From an uncultured Acetatifactor sp. (lineage in GTDB: Bacteria > Bacillota > Clostridia > Lachnospirales > Lachnospiraceae): a stretch of DNA of 5,844 nt. The stretch covers positions 1-5,844 of the forward strand of contig CAKRUB010000055.1 of NCBI GenBank assembly GCA_934402375.1. Direction: 5' to 3'. Under the pieces are notes generated by a model. That model was given only the letters and a program-made list of their open reading frames with translations, was not told where the DNA came from and did not search any database. A program made the translations under genes and the position numbers. This document shows positions 1 through 5,844 of this stretch, one piece after another; positions within the stretch are counted from its first letter, which is position 1; each line of letters opens with the position of its first letter.

Positions 1-326
1 GAGGAGAGCCAGGAGTCGAGCGAGGCGGAGGAGTCTTCTGAGGAGAGTCAGGAGTCAAGCGAGGCGGAGGAGTCTTCCGAGGAGAGTCAGGAGTCGAGCG
101 AGGCGGAGGAGTCTTCTGAGGAGAGCCAGGAGTCAAGCGAGGCGGAGGAGTCCTCCGAGGAGAGCCGGGAGTCGAGTGAGGCGGAGGAGTCTTCTGAGGA
201 GAGTCAGGAGTCAAGCGAGGCGGAGGAGTCTTCCGAGGAGAGCCGGGAGTCAAGCGAGGCGGAGGAGCCTTCCGAGGAGAGCCAGGAGTCGAGTGAGACA
301 GAGGAATCTTCCGAGGAGAGTCAGGA
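1..326 (+). repeat. In-frame 39-bp tandem array encoding the acidic unit EESQESSEAEESS
   Basis: Eight complete 39-bp units start at 1, 40, 79, 118, 157, 196, 235 and 274, followed by 14 bp of a ninth (313-326). The array runs off the left edge, so total copy number is unknown. Each unit encodes 13 residues; the eight units hold 48 Glu and 39 Ser out of 104 residues, a strongly negative, probably disordered and extended stretch. Units 2 and 6 are identical at the nucleotide level. Most differences are synonymous third-position changes. The amino-acid changes are Gln to Arg in units 5 and 7, Ser to Pro in unit 7 and Ala to Thr in unit 8, so divergence concentrates at the right-hand edge. It probably serves as a spacer or stalk lifting the LRR domain from its anchor (inference). 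Confidence 0.95.
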
Positions 327-2259
327 AGAGGAATTGATAGACGGAGAGGACTCAGAGGTTGTTTATTCGGGAATTGCCGATGGATGGATTTATTCCGTGG
401 ACGGAAATCAGGCATCGATTGGTGGCTATGTAGGAACAAGCACGCAGCTTGAGATTCCGGCGACTATTAAGGATAGCAGAACCGGTCAGGTTTATAAGGT
501 GACTGAGATCGCAAACGGTGCATTTGAGAATAATACCACCATAACGAGGGCGACCGTTCCGGATTCCATCGTGAAAATCGGAAGCAAGGCTTTTGCCAAT
601 TGTTCAAATCTTGCGGAGATCAGCCTTGGCAATGGTGTGACGGAAATGGGAGAATATTCACTGTCCGCTTCCGGAATCAGGAGCATTCAGTTCCCTGCCG
701 GTCTGAAGACGGTTGGTGATTATATTCTCTTTAACTGTGACAATCTGATCGCACTTGAGGTTGACTGCCAGGTGAGCAAGCTGCCGCGCTGCTTTGCATC
801 TGATTGTGACAGCCTCAGAAGTGTGAAGCTGGGTGCAAAAATAACGGACTGTGAAAGCTATGCATTTTCTTTCACCCCGAGATTGATGTCATTATATGTT
901 TCTGAAAACTATGGCACGGGTTCATGCGCAAACACCGCTTTTGCTTTTTCGGGAATGCAGAATGAAGAGGCTACTCTTTATTGTACATATGATTCGGCAG
1001 TAGATTTCTATTCTTCTTTGTATGGGCTGGATAAGTGCAAGAAGAACTATGTGGGTCCGGTGGCAAGCGCGCCGGAGCTTAAGAAGGTGGAGAGTACAAG
1101 CTCCCGGAGCGTGTACATGAGTACGTCCACCGAGGGAGGAATGATTTTCTATTCTACGAAGAATGATATCAGCCTTCAGAGCACATGGGTAGAGAGCGGC
1201 AGCAATATTGACTTCACTTATTTCAAGGGAACGGTTTATGCGCGGACTTATCTTTGCGGACAGTGGAGTTCCACAACCACAATCACGCTGAGCGAGCGCA
1301 AAGTGCCGAAGCCGACTTATACGGTAAAGGGTGTGATCGGCGGAAGAAATGTTACCCTTACAAGTACACAGAGTGGCGCGGAGATCTATTATTCGACGAA
1401 GGGCGCAAATGATATTACAACGAAGTCTTCACATATCAAAAACGGTGGAACTATATTTTTTGAGAATTTCTACGGAAGCGTTTATGCGAAGACCTATTAT
1501 AAGGGGCAGTGGAGTGACCCGACAAGACTGATCCTGAAAATTCCGGTAACACAGGATCCCGTGATTACATGTAATGGAAATCAGGTGACAATCAGAACCT
1601 CGACTCCGAATGCGTATATTTATTATACGACGGATGGCTCAACCCCTACCGTCAATAACGGGAAGAAGCTTTCCGGTTCAACGGGAACATTTACGATGGA
1701 CAGCGGTATTGTTAAGGCGATTGCCGTCCGGAGCTGCTTTACGAACAGTAATGTGACATCGAAAAAGGTTATGCCGGTGGTAGATTCAAACGTCAAGGTG
1801 CCTTCCTTCAAGGTGCAGGGCGTAATCGGCGGACGTACCGTGACCTTTAACACGACACAGCCCAATGCATGTATTTATTACTCTACTTCGTCCTCGAACA
1901 TAACCACCGCGGACTGCAAAGTAGACAATGGCGGCAGCGTTACCTTCACGGATTATTACGGAACGGTTTATGCGCGGACATACTGCAACGGAAAGTGGAG
2001 CAATGTTTCCAAGCTGATTCTGAAAATTCCGGTAGTCAACAAACCGACAATCAGCTATGACCGCAACGGATACTACAGGATATCCTCGACAACACCGGAT
2101 TGTATGATTTACTATACGGTTGATGGAACGACGCCCTCCCCGACAAACGGAAGAATGATCAGTGCTTCCTCCGGAAGGGTATATATAGGAACAGGAAAGA
2201 CCATTAAGGCAATCGCAGTGAGAAGCTGCTTTACGAACAGCCAGATGGCAACCTATTAA
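1..2259 (+). CDS. Partial (5' end missing) large surface/secreted protein: acidic Ser/Glu repeats, BspA-like LRR domain, five chitobiase-C-terminal-like modules
   Basis: The frame is open from base 1 to the TAA at 2257-2259, so 752 residues are visible and the start codon and any signal peptide lie left of the window. A TTG at 334 opens the same frame but is mid-gene, with the repeat array reading straight into it. Order of parts, in visible residues: 1-109, tandem acidic Ser/Glu repeats; about 150-320, BspA/Treponema-type LRRs (LRR_5 family) with 'AF'-like positions every 22-24 residues (175, 198, 221, 243, 265, 289) and motifs such as VTEIANGAF and IVKIGSKAF; about 357-752, five modules with IYYST or IYYTTDGSTPT signatures typical of chitobiase/beta-hexosaminidase C-terminal (CHB_HEX_C) domains. 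The C terminus (SCFTNSQMATY) has no LPXTG motif or hydrophobic tail, so any anchoring must be N-terminal or non-covalent. Such proteins are generally extracellular adhesion or binding proteins; the ligand cannot be read from sequence. No catalytic domain is visible. A terminator follows directly, so this gene is not co-transcribed with glmM. Domain family calls are confident; function is not. Confidence 0.88.
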   Translation, partial: EESQESSEAEESSEESQESSEAEESSEESQESSEAEESSEESQESSEAEESSEESRESSEAEESSEESQESSEAEESSEESRESSEAEEPSEESQESSETEESSEESQEEELIDGEDSEVVYSGIADGWIYSVDGNQASIGGYVGTSTQLEIPATIKDSRTGQVYKVTEIANGAFENNTTITRATVPDSIVKIGSKAFANCSNLAEISLGNGVTEMGEYSLSASGIRSIQFPAGLKTVGDYILFNCDNLIALEVDCQVSKLPRCFASDCDSLRSVKLGAKITDCESYAFSFTPRLMSLYVSENYGTGSCANTAFAFSGMQNEEATLYCTYDSAVDFYSSLYGLDKCKKNYVGPVASAPELKKVESTSSRSVYMSTSTEGGMIFYSTKNDISLQSTWVESGSNIDFTYFKGTVYARTYLCGQWSSTTTITLSERKVPKPTYTVKGVIGGRNVTLTSTQSGAEIYYSTKGANDITTKSSHIKNGGTIFFENFYGSVYAKTYYKGQWSDPTRLILKIPVTQDPVITCNGNQVTIRTSTPNAYIYYTTDGSTPTVNNGKKLSGSTGTFTMDSGIVKAIAVRSCFTNSNVTSKKVMPVVDSNVKVPSFKVQGVIGGRTVTFNTTQPNACIYYSTSSSNITTADCKVDNGGSVTFTDYYGTVYARTYCNGKWSNVSKLILKIPVVNKPTISYDRNGYYRISSTTPDCMIYYTVDGTTPSPTNGRMISASSGRVYIGTGKTIKAIAVRSCFTNSQMATY
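451..948 (+). other. BspA-like leucine-rich repeat (LRR_5) domain region
   Basis: This part of the surface protein carries six to seven leucine-rich repeats of the BspA/Treponema type with a period of 22-24 residues. The consensus visible is roughly 'L..I.L...V..IG..AF..C..L', with examples SIVKIGSKAFANCSNL and LKTVGDYILFNCDNL. Just before it, the stretch ASIGGYVGTSTQLEIPATI resembles the lead-in strand often found ahead of the first such repeat. The later repeats are degenerate, with SL, IL and CF in place of AF. This fold in secreted bacterial proteins usually forms a curved binding surface. The borders are approximate, judged by eye. Confidence 0.85.
1069..2256 (+). repeat. Five diverged protein modules in A-A-B-A-B order (CHB_HEX_C-like)
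   Basis: Approximate borders are A0 1069-1299, A1 1303-1548, B1 1549-1782, A2 1783-2034 and B2 2035-2256. A modules share VPxPxxxVxGVIGGR (A1, A2), IYYST, and YGTVYARTYxxGxWS near their ends. B modules share the classic IYYTTDGSTPT-type motif and end in KAIAVRSCFTNS. A1-B1 and A2-B2 are a tandem duplication with a period of about 165 residues (495 bp). Residual DNA identity is visible: a 20-bp exact match between 1228-1247 (A0) and 1960-1979 (A2), and a 17-bp match between 1732-1748 (B1) and 2224-2240 (B2). The B modules fit CHB_HEX_C clearly; assigning the A modules to the same fold rests on the shared IYY-ST core and similar length, and is less certain. Confidence 0.8.
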
Positions 2260-2270
2260 AAAATGACAGG

Positions 2271-2310
2271 AATCGGCAATTCTGCTTAACGCGGTTTTGC
2301 CGATTTTTTT
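2271..2310 (+). terminator. Intrinsic terminator of the surface protein gene
   Basis: AATCGGCAA (2271-2279) pairs perfectly with TTGCCGATT (2297-2305). Inside it, CTGC (2282-2285) can pair with GCGG (2291-2294, one G-U) across a 2x2 T-T internal loop, leaving a five-base loop. A run of seven T follows (2304-2310). It sits 11 bp past the stop codon, the expected place, and separates this gene from glmM. Confidence 0.9.
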
Positions 2311-2336
2311 GTGAATGTCCTTTTTTCCCAGATCGG

Positions 2337-2365
2337 TTGACCCCACGCTGCAAAAATAGTATGAT
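2337..2365 (+). promoter_or_regulatory. SigA-type promoter of the glmM-glmS operon
   Basis: TTGACC (2337-2342, five of six to TTGACA) is followed by a 17-bp spacer and TATGAT (2360-2365, five of six to TATAAT). Transcription should start near 2372, giving a leader of about 45 nt that ends in an AGAGG ribosome binding site (2406-2410), 6 nt before the glmM ATG. The leader has only a weak possible hairpin (CTTAT 2380-2384 with ATAAG 2392-2396) and is too short for a glmS ribozyme or other large riboswitch. No operator is recognisable. Because 30 bp separate glmM from glmS, this promoter probably drives both genes. Confidence 0.85.
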
Positions 2366-2416
2366 ATTATAGAAAAAATCTTATCGATTGAATAAGGTAA
2401 GAAAAAGAGGTAAATC

Positions 2417-3766
2417 ATGGGAAAATATTTTGGCACTGACGGTTTCCGCGGAGAAGCCAACAAGACATTAACTTCGGATCATGCATACAGAATCGGACGG
2501 TTCTTAGGTTGGTACTATCAGCATGAGAATCATAAGTGCAAAATTGTGATTGGCAAGGATACACGCCGCTCCTCGTACATGTTTGAATATGCGCTGGCTG
2601 GCGGACTTACGGCTTCTGGAGCGGATGTTTATCTGCTTCATGTTACGACAACCCCCAGCGTGTCCTATGTGACGAGGACAGAGGATTTTGACTGTGGGAT
2701 TATGATCTCCGCAAGCCATAATCCCTATTTCGACAACGGAATTAAGCTGATAAATTCCAACGGGGAAAAGATGGATGAGGAGACGATTCTGAAAATTGAG
2801 GATTATCTGGATGGCAAGGTGGATGAAGTACCTTACGCGGAGCGGGAGAATATAGGCTGTACCGTGGACTATGCGGTGGGCAGAAACCGTTATATCGGCT
2901 ATCTGATCTCGCTGGCGACCCGTTCTTACCGTGAGAAAAGGGTAGGACTGGACTGCGCCAACGGTAGCTCGTGGATGATCGCCAAGAGTGTGTTTGATGC
3001 GCTGGGCGCCAAGACCTATGTGATTAATAATCAGCCTGACGGCTTGAATATCAATACGAATTGCGGCTCGACACATATCGAGGGCTTACAGAAGTTTGTG
3101 GTGGAGAATGGTCTGGACGTGGGATTTGCCTTTGACGGTGATGCTGACCGCTGCCTGTGTGTGGATGAGCAGGGAAATGTGGTAGATGGAGATGGAATCA
3201 TCTATATCTACGGAAGGTATCTGAAGGAGCGCGGAAAGCTGCTGGGAAATAAGGTTGTCACAACGATCATGTCTAACTTTGGACTGTACAAGGCACTGGA
3301 TGCAATCGATGTTGAGTACGAGAAGACGGCTGTCGGGGATAAGTATGTCTATGAAAACATGCTGCAGAACGGTTATCGTCTGGGCGGCGAGCAGTCTGGA
3401 CATATTATTTTCAAGAAGTATGCAACCACCGGAGACGGCATATTGACCGCGATTAAGATGATGGAAGTCATGCTGGAGAAGAAGCAGCCGCTGAGTGAGC
3501 TTGCAAAGCCCTTTAAGGTTTATCCGCAGGTATTGAAAAATGTGCGTGTGTCCGACAAGCAGACGGTGGCAGAGGATGCTGAAATTCAGAAGAGAGTCAG
3601 TGATATCGGGTCGGAGCTTGGCGGGGAGGGAAGGATACTTCTCCGCGAGAGCGGAACGGAGCCGGTCATTCGTGTCATGGTGGAAGCTTCGGATAAAGAC
3701 ACCTGTGAGCAGTATGTGGATGAGGTCGTAAAACTGATTCAGAGTAAGGGCTATGTGACGGAATAG
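2417..3766 (+). CDS. glmM: Phosphoglucosamine mutase GlmM
   Basis: This cytoplasmic enzyme interconverts glucosamine-6-phosphate and glucosamine-1-phosphate, the step before GlmU in UDP-GlcNAc and hence peptidoglycan synthesis. The 449 residues match the usual GlmM length (about 445-450), and the N terminus GKYFGTDGFRGEAN is characteristic. All four functional loops of the alpha-D-phosphohexomutase family are present: the phosphoserine loop SASHNP with catalytic Ser100; the Mg-binding loop DGDADR at 240-245; the sugar-specificity loop GGEQSGH at 323-329; and the C-terminal phosphate-binding loop RESGTEPVIR at 410-419. The SASHNP and GGEQSGH context points to GlmM rather than a phosphomannomutase/phosphoglucomutase. 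The ATG start is supported by AGAGG at 2406-2410 with a 6-nt spacer. It is the first gene of an operon with glmS. By family knowledge, activation needs phosphorylation of Ser100, and in some Firmicutes GlmM also binds and inhibits the diadenylate cyclase CdaA. The usual cdaA-cdaR partners are not next to it here. Confidence 0.97.
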   Translation: MGKYFGTDGFRGEANKTLTSDHAYRIGRFLGWYYQHENHKCKIVIGKDTRRSSYMFEYALAGGLTASGADVYLLHVTTTPSVSYVTRTEDFDCGIMISASHNPYFDNGIKLINSNGEKMDEETILKIEDYLDGKVDEVPYAERENIGCTVDYAVGRNRYIGYLISLATRSYREKRVGLDCANGSSWMIAKSVFDALGAKTYVINNQPDGLNINTNCGSTHIEGLQKFVVENGLDVGFAFDGDADRCLCVDEQGNVVDGDGIIYIYGRYLKERGKLLGNKVVTTIMSNFGLYKALDAIDVEYEKTAVGDKYVYENMLQNGYRLGGEQSGHIIFKKYATTGDGILTAIKMMEVMLEKKQPLSELAKPFKVYPQVLKNVRVSDKQTVAEDAEIQKRVSDIGSELGGEGRILLRESGTEPVIRVMVEASDKDTCEQYVDEVVKLIQSKGYVTE

Positions 3767-3796
3767 GTGCTGCCGGAAAGAGTAGAGGATTAATAT

Positions 3797-5638
3797 ATGT
3801 GCGGTATTGTAGGTTATATAGGGAAAGAGGCAGCAGCCCCCATTCTTCTGGAGGGCTTGTCAAAGCTGGAATACAGGGGCTATGACTCTGCCGGAATCGC
3901 AGTGAGGGACAGACAGAGCGGAGAGATAGAGCTTGTCAAGGCAAAGGGGCGCCTGAAGATCTTGTCTGAGAAGACGGACGGCGGCAGAGCTATGCACGGA
4001 ACGGTCGGAATCGGTCATACCCGCTGGGCAACACACGGTGAGCCTTCCGAGGATAATGCGCATCCGCATTGCAGTGACGATCATGCGGTCGTGCTGGTGC
4101 ATAACGGCATTATAGAAAACTATCTGGAATTGAAGGAGAAGCTGCGCAAGGCGGGCTATACCTTTTATTCCCAGACGGATACTGAGGTTGCGGTAAAATT
4201 ATTAGATTACTACGACAAGAAGGTGAATGGGGATCATCTGGAGGCGCTTTCACGCACTATGCTGCGTATCCGTGGCTCCTATGCCTTTGGCGTGCTGTTC
4301 AAGGACTGCGCGGATAAGCTGTATGCGGTCAGGAAGGATAGTCCTCTTATTGTCGGCAAAGGCGAGGACGGAAGCTATATTGCTTCGGATGTCCCTGCAA
4401 TTTTAAAATATACCAGACAGGTTTATTATATCGGCAATATGGAAATTGCTGTGCTGGAAGATTCGGCAATTCATTTTTACAATATTGACAGGGAAGAAAT
4501 TCAGAAAGAGGCTGTAACAATAGAGTGGGATGCCGAGGCGGCGGAAAAGGGCGGCTTTGAGCATTTCATGATGAAGGAGATTTATGAGCAGCCAAAGGTT
4601 GTCGGCGATACGCTGCATCATTATCTGAAGGATGGGAGCATTGACTTCTCCGAGGTGGGTATCAGCGATGAGCAGCTGCGCGGTCTGGAGAGAATTTACA
4701 TTGTAGCCTGTGGCTCTGCCTACCATGTGGGTGTTGCGGCAAGATATGTGTTTGAAGGAATGGCGGGAATCCCGGTGGAGGTGGAGCTTGCCTCCGAATT
4801 CCGTTACCGTGAGCCGCGGCTCGTCAAAAATTCTCTTGTGATTATTATTTCCCAGTCGGGAGAGACGGCGGACAGTCTGGCGGCTCTGCGGCTTGCAAAG
4901 GAAAAGGGCGTTGACACACTCGGTATTGTGAATGTGTTAGGTTCCAGCATAGCCAGAGAGGCAGACCGGGTAATGTATACGCTGGCGGGACCGGAAATAT
5001 CCGTGGCGACGACAAAGGCGTACAGTACGCAGCTGATGGCGGTATATCTGCTTGCAGTTCAGAGCGCTTTTGTGAAGGAAGAGATCACAGAAGAGCAGTA
5101 CAAGGCGCTTTTGCAGGAATTAGAGACGATTCCTGACAAGATTCAGAAAATACTGGACGACAAGGAACGTATTCAGTGGTTTGCAAATAAGCATGCCAAC
5201 AATAAGGACATTTTCTTTATCGGAAGAGGCATAGACTATGCCATCAGCATGGAGGGAAGTCTGAAGCTTAAGGAAATCAGTTATATCCATTCCGAGGCAT
5301 ATGCGGCAGGCGAACTCAAGCACGGCACGATCAGCCTGATCGAAGATGGTACACTGGTAATCGGTGTCATGACGCAGGAGGCGCTGTTTGAGAAGACCCT
5401 CAGCAACATGGTGGAGGTCAAGAGCCGCGGCGCATACCTGATGGGTGTGACCAGCTACGGAAATTACAGTATCGAGGACACTGCCGGCTTTACGGTGTAT
5501 GTCCCCAAAATCTACCATTATTTCGCCACAAGCCTTGCTGTCGTGCCTTTGCAGCTGCTCGCGTATTATGTCAGCGTCGCTAAGGGTCTGGATGTGGATA
5601 AACCAAGAAATCTGGCAAAAAGCGTGACGGTGGAGTAA
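3797..5638 (+). CDS. glmS: Glutamine--fructose-6-phosphate aminotransferase (isomerizing) GlmS
   Basis: It makes glucosamine-6-phosphate and glutamate from fructose-6-phosphate and glutamine, the committed entry to amino-sugar synthesis, and supplies GlmM. The 613 residues are full length (E. coli has 609). The N-terminal Ntn-type glutaminase domain (about 1-240) starts MCGIVGYIG, with Cys2 becoming the N-terminal nucleophile after Met removal. It keeps HTRWATHG (74-81), HNGIIENY (102-109) and QTDTE (126-130). Two SIS sugar isomerase domains follow. The first has CGSAYH at 305-310, SQSGET at 352-357 and TTKAYSTQL at 405-413. The second has LKEISYIHSEAYAAGELKHG at 491-510, containing Glu493 and His509, which correspond to the E. 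coli isomerase residues Glu488 and His504. The C-terminal tail PRNLAKSVTVE holds the lysine (Lys608) that corresponds to E. coli Lys603. The start is set by AGAGGA (3784-3789), 7 nt before the ATG, and by the need for Cys at position 2. It lies 30 bp after glmM, with no terminator, promoter or glmS ribozyme in the gap. Confidence 0.98.
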   Translation: MCGIVGYIGKEAAAPILLEGLSKLEYRGYDSAGIAVRDRQSGEIELVKAKGRLKILSEKTDGGRAMHGTVGIGHTRWATHGEPSEDNAHPHCSDDHAVVLVHNGIIENYLELKEKLRKAGYTFYSQTDTEVAVKLLDYYDKKVNGDHLEALSRTMLRIRGSYAFGVLFKDCADKLYAVRKDSPLIVGKGEDGSYIASDVPAILKYTRQVYYIGNMEIAVLEDSAIHFYNIDREEIQKEAVTIEWDAEAAEKGGFEHFMMKEIYEQPKVVGDTLHHYLKDGSIDFSEVGISDEQLRGLERIYIVACGSAYHVGVAARYVFEGMAGIPVEVELASEFRYREPRLVKNSLVIIISQSGETADSLAALRLAKEKGVDTLGIVNVLGSSIAREADRVMYTLAGPEISVATTKAYSTQLMAVYLLAVQSAFVKEEITEEQYKALLQELETIPDKIQKILDDKERIQWFANKHANNKDIFFIGRGIDYAISMEGSLKLKEISYIHSEAYAAGELKHGTISLIEDGTLVIGVMTQEALFEKTLSNMVEVKSRGAYLMGVTSYGNYSIEDTAGFTVYVPKIYHYFATSLAVVPLQLLAYYVSVAKGLDVDKPRNLAKSVTVE

Positions 5639-5663
5639 AATTATATAGCTGATTGAAACTATG

Positions 5664-5710
5664 AAATCCCGGTGCATGGAGAAAGTTTTCTTGTGCTGGG
5701 ATTTATTTTT
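5664..5710 (+). terminator. Intrinsic terminator of the glmM-glmS operon
   Basis: A 13-bp stem pairs AAATCCCGGTGCA (5664-5676) with TGTGCTGGGATTT (5692-5704), including three G-U pairs. The interior can add a small AGAA/TTCT pairing. The T-rich tail TTTATTTTT (5702-5710) follows, with one A interrupting it. It lies 25 bp after the glmS stop codon and ends the operon. Confidence 0.82.
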
Positions 5711-5774
5711 GCAAATTTTAAAAATTAGTAAAGGAGTCCGCCTATACATGTTTAATGAAAAAAGTAAAAATGGA

Positions 5775-5803
5775 TTGAATTGTGAAAGATAAAAGAGTAT
5801 AAT
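5775..5803 (+). promoter_or_regulatory. Near-consensus SigA-type promoter for a gene right of the window
   Basis: TTGAAT (5775-5780) and a perfect TATAAT (5798-5803) are separated by exactly 17 bp, in an AT-rich setting after the operon terminator. Transcription would start near 5810. The remaining 35 bp to the window edge contain no start codon with a convincing ribosome binding site, so the gene served is outside and unidentified. Chance occurrence in AT-rich DNA is possible but the match is strong. The stretch 5711-5774 upstream of it holds no supported gene. Confidence 0.7.
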
Positions 5804-5844
5804 AGTAATCGCTAACGAAGGATAATTTACAATTATAGAATGAT

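Noticed and set aside
1..326. CRISPR-like or satellite direct repeats
   Set aside because: The units are contiguous with no unique spacers, and the 39-bp period is a multiple of three that keeps the reading frame. It is a coding tandem repeat.
334..336. TTG as start of a 641-residue protein
   Set aside because: The same frame is open to base 1 and encodes a coherent repeat tract, so the TTG is an internal Leu codon. The AGGAAGAGG-like sequence before it arises from the Glu-rich coding.
2380..2396. Hairpin CTTAT/ATAAG in the glmM leader as a regulator
   Set aside because: Only five pairs, all but one per strand A-T, with a seven-base loop. It is too weak to claim as a regulatory element and does not cover the ribosome binding site.
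1786..2463. 225-codon open frame on the minus strand
   Set aside because: It runs antisense through the A2/B2 modules, the terminator, the glmM promoter and the glmM start. It shows no recognisable protein features and is best seen as a shadow.
2504..3076. 190-codon open frame on the minus strand inside glmM
   Set aside because: It lies wholly opposite conserved glmM coding sequence and resembles no known family; it is a shadow.
5712..5727. AT-rich inverted repeat AATTTT/AAAATT as an operator or terminator
   Set aside because: It is made only of A and T with almost no loop, which is expected by chance in such AT-rich spacer DNA.
5120..5749. 209-codon open frame on the minus strand
   Set aside because: It is antisense to the conserved second SIS domain of glmS and to the operon terminator, with no recognisable domain.

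Overview
The window looks like chromosomal DNA of a low-to-mid GC Gram-positive anaerobe, most likely a gut Clostridia/Lachnospiraceae member. This rests on the pairing of a BspA-type leucine-rich-repeat surface protein with chitobiase-C-terminal-like modules, on near-consensus SigA-type promoters with AGAGG ribosome binding sites, and on Firmicutes-type GlmM and GlmS sequences. It is an inference; no rRNA or other firm taxonomic marker is present.

Layout, all on the + strand. (1) Positions 1-2259 hold the 3' part of a large secreted or surface protein gene whose start lies left of the window. It begins inside an in-frame 39-bp tandem array encoding an acidic Ser/Glu tract. A BspA-like LRR domain follows, then five related beta-sandwich-like modules in the order A-A-B-A-B, ending without a sorting signal. 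(2) Positions 2260-2416 contain a good intrinsic terminator for that gene and then a near-consensus promoter. (3) Positions 2417-5638 are a two-gene operon, glmM (phosphoglucosamine mutase) and glmS (glutamine:fructose-6-phosphate amidotransferase), separated by 30 bp. (4) Positions 5639-5844 hold a terminator for the operon and a second near-consensus promoter firing rightward into a gene outside the window.

GlmS makes glucosamine-6-phosphate and GlmM converts it to glucosamine-1-phosphate, the precursor from which GlmU makes UDP-GlcNAc for peptidoglycan and other wall polymers. Both enzymes look complete, with all recognisable catalytic motifs intact. The surface protein is transcriptionally separate, and nothing in the sequence links its function to the glm genes.

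I see no new multi-gene system here. The points most worth a second look are the highly homogenised acidic repeat array with its two-unit higher-order pattern, the alternating A/B module architecture of the surface protein, and the arrangement of glmM-glmS: no glmS ribozyme, and no cdaA-cdaR next to glmM.
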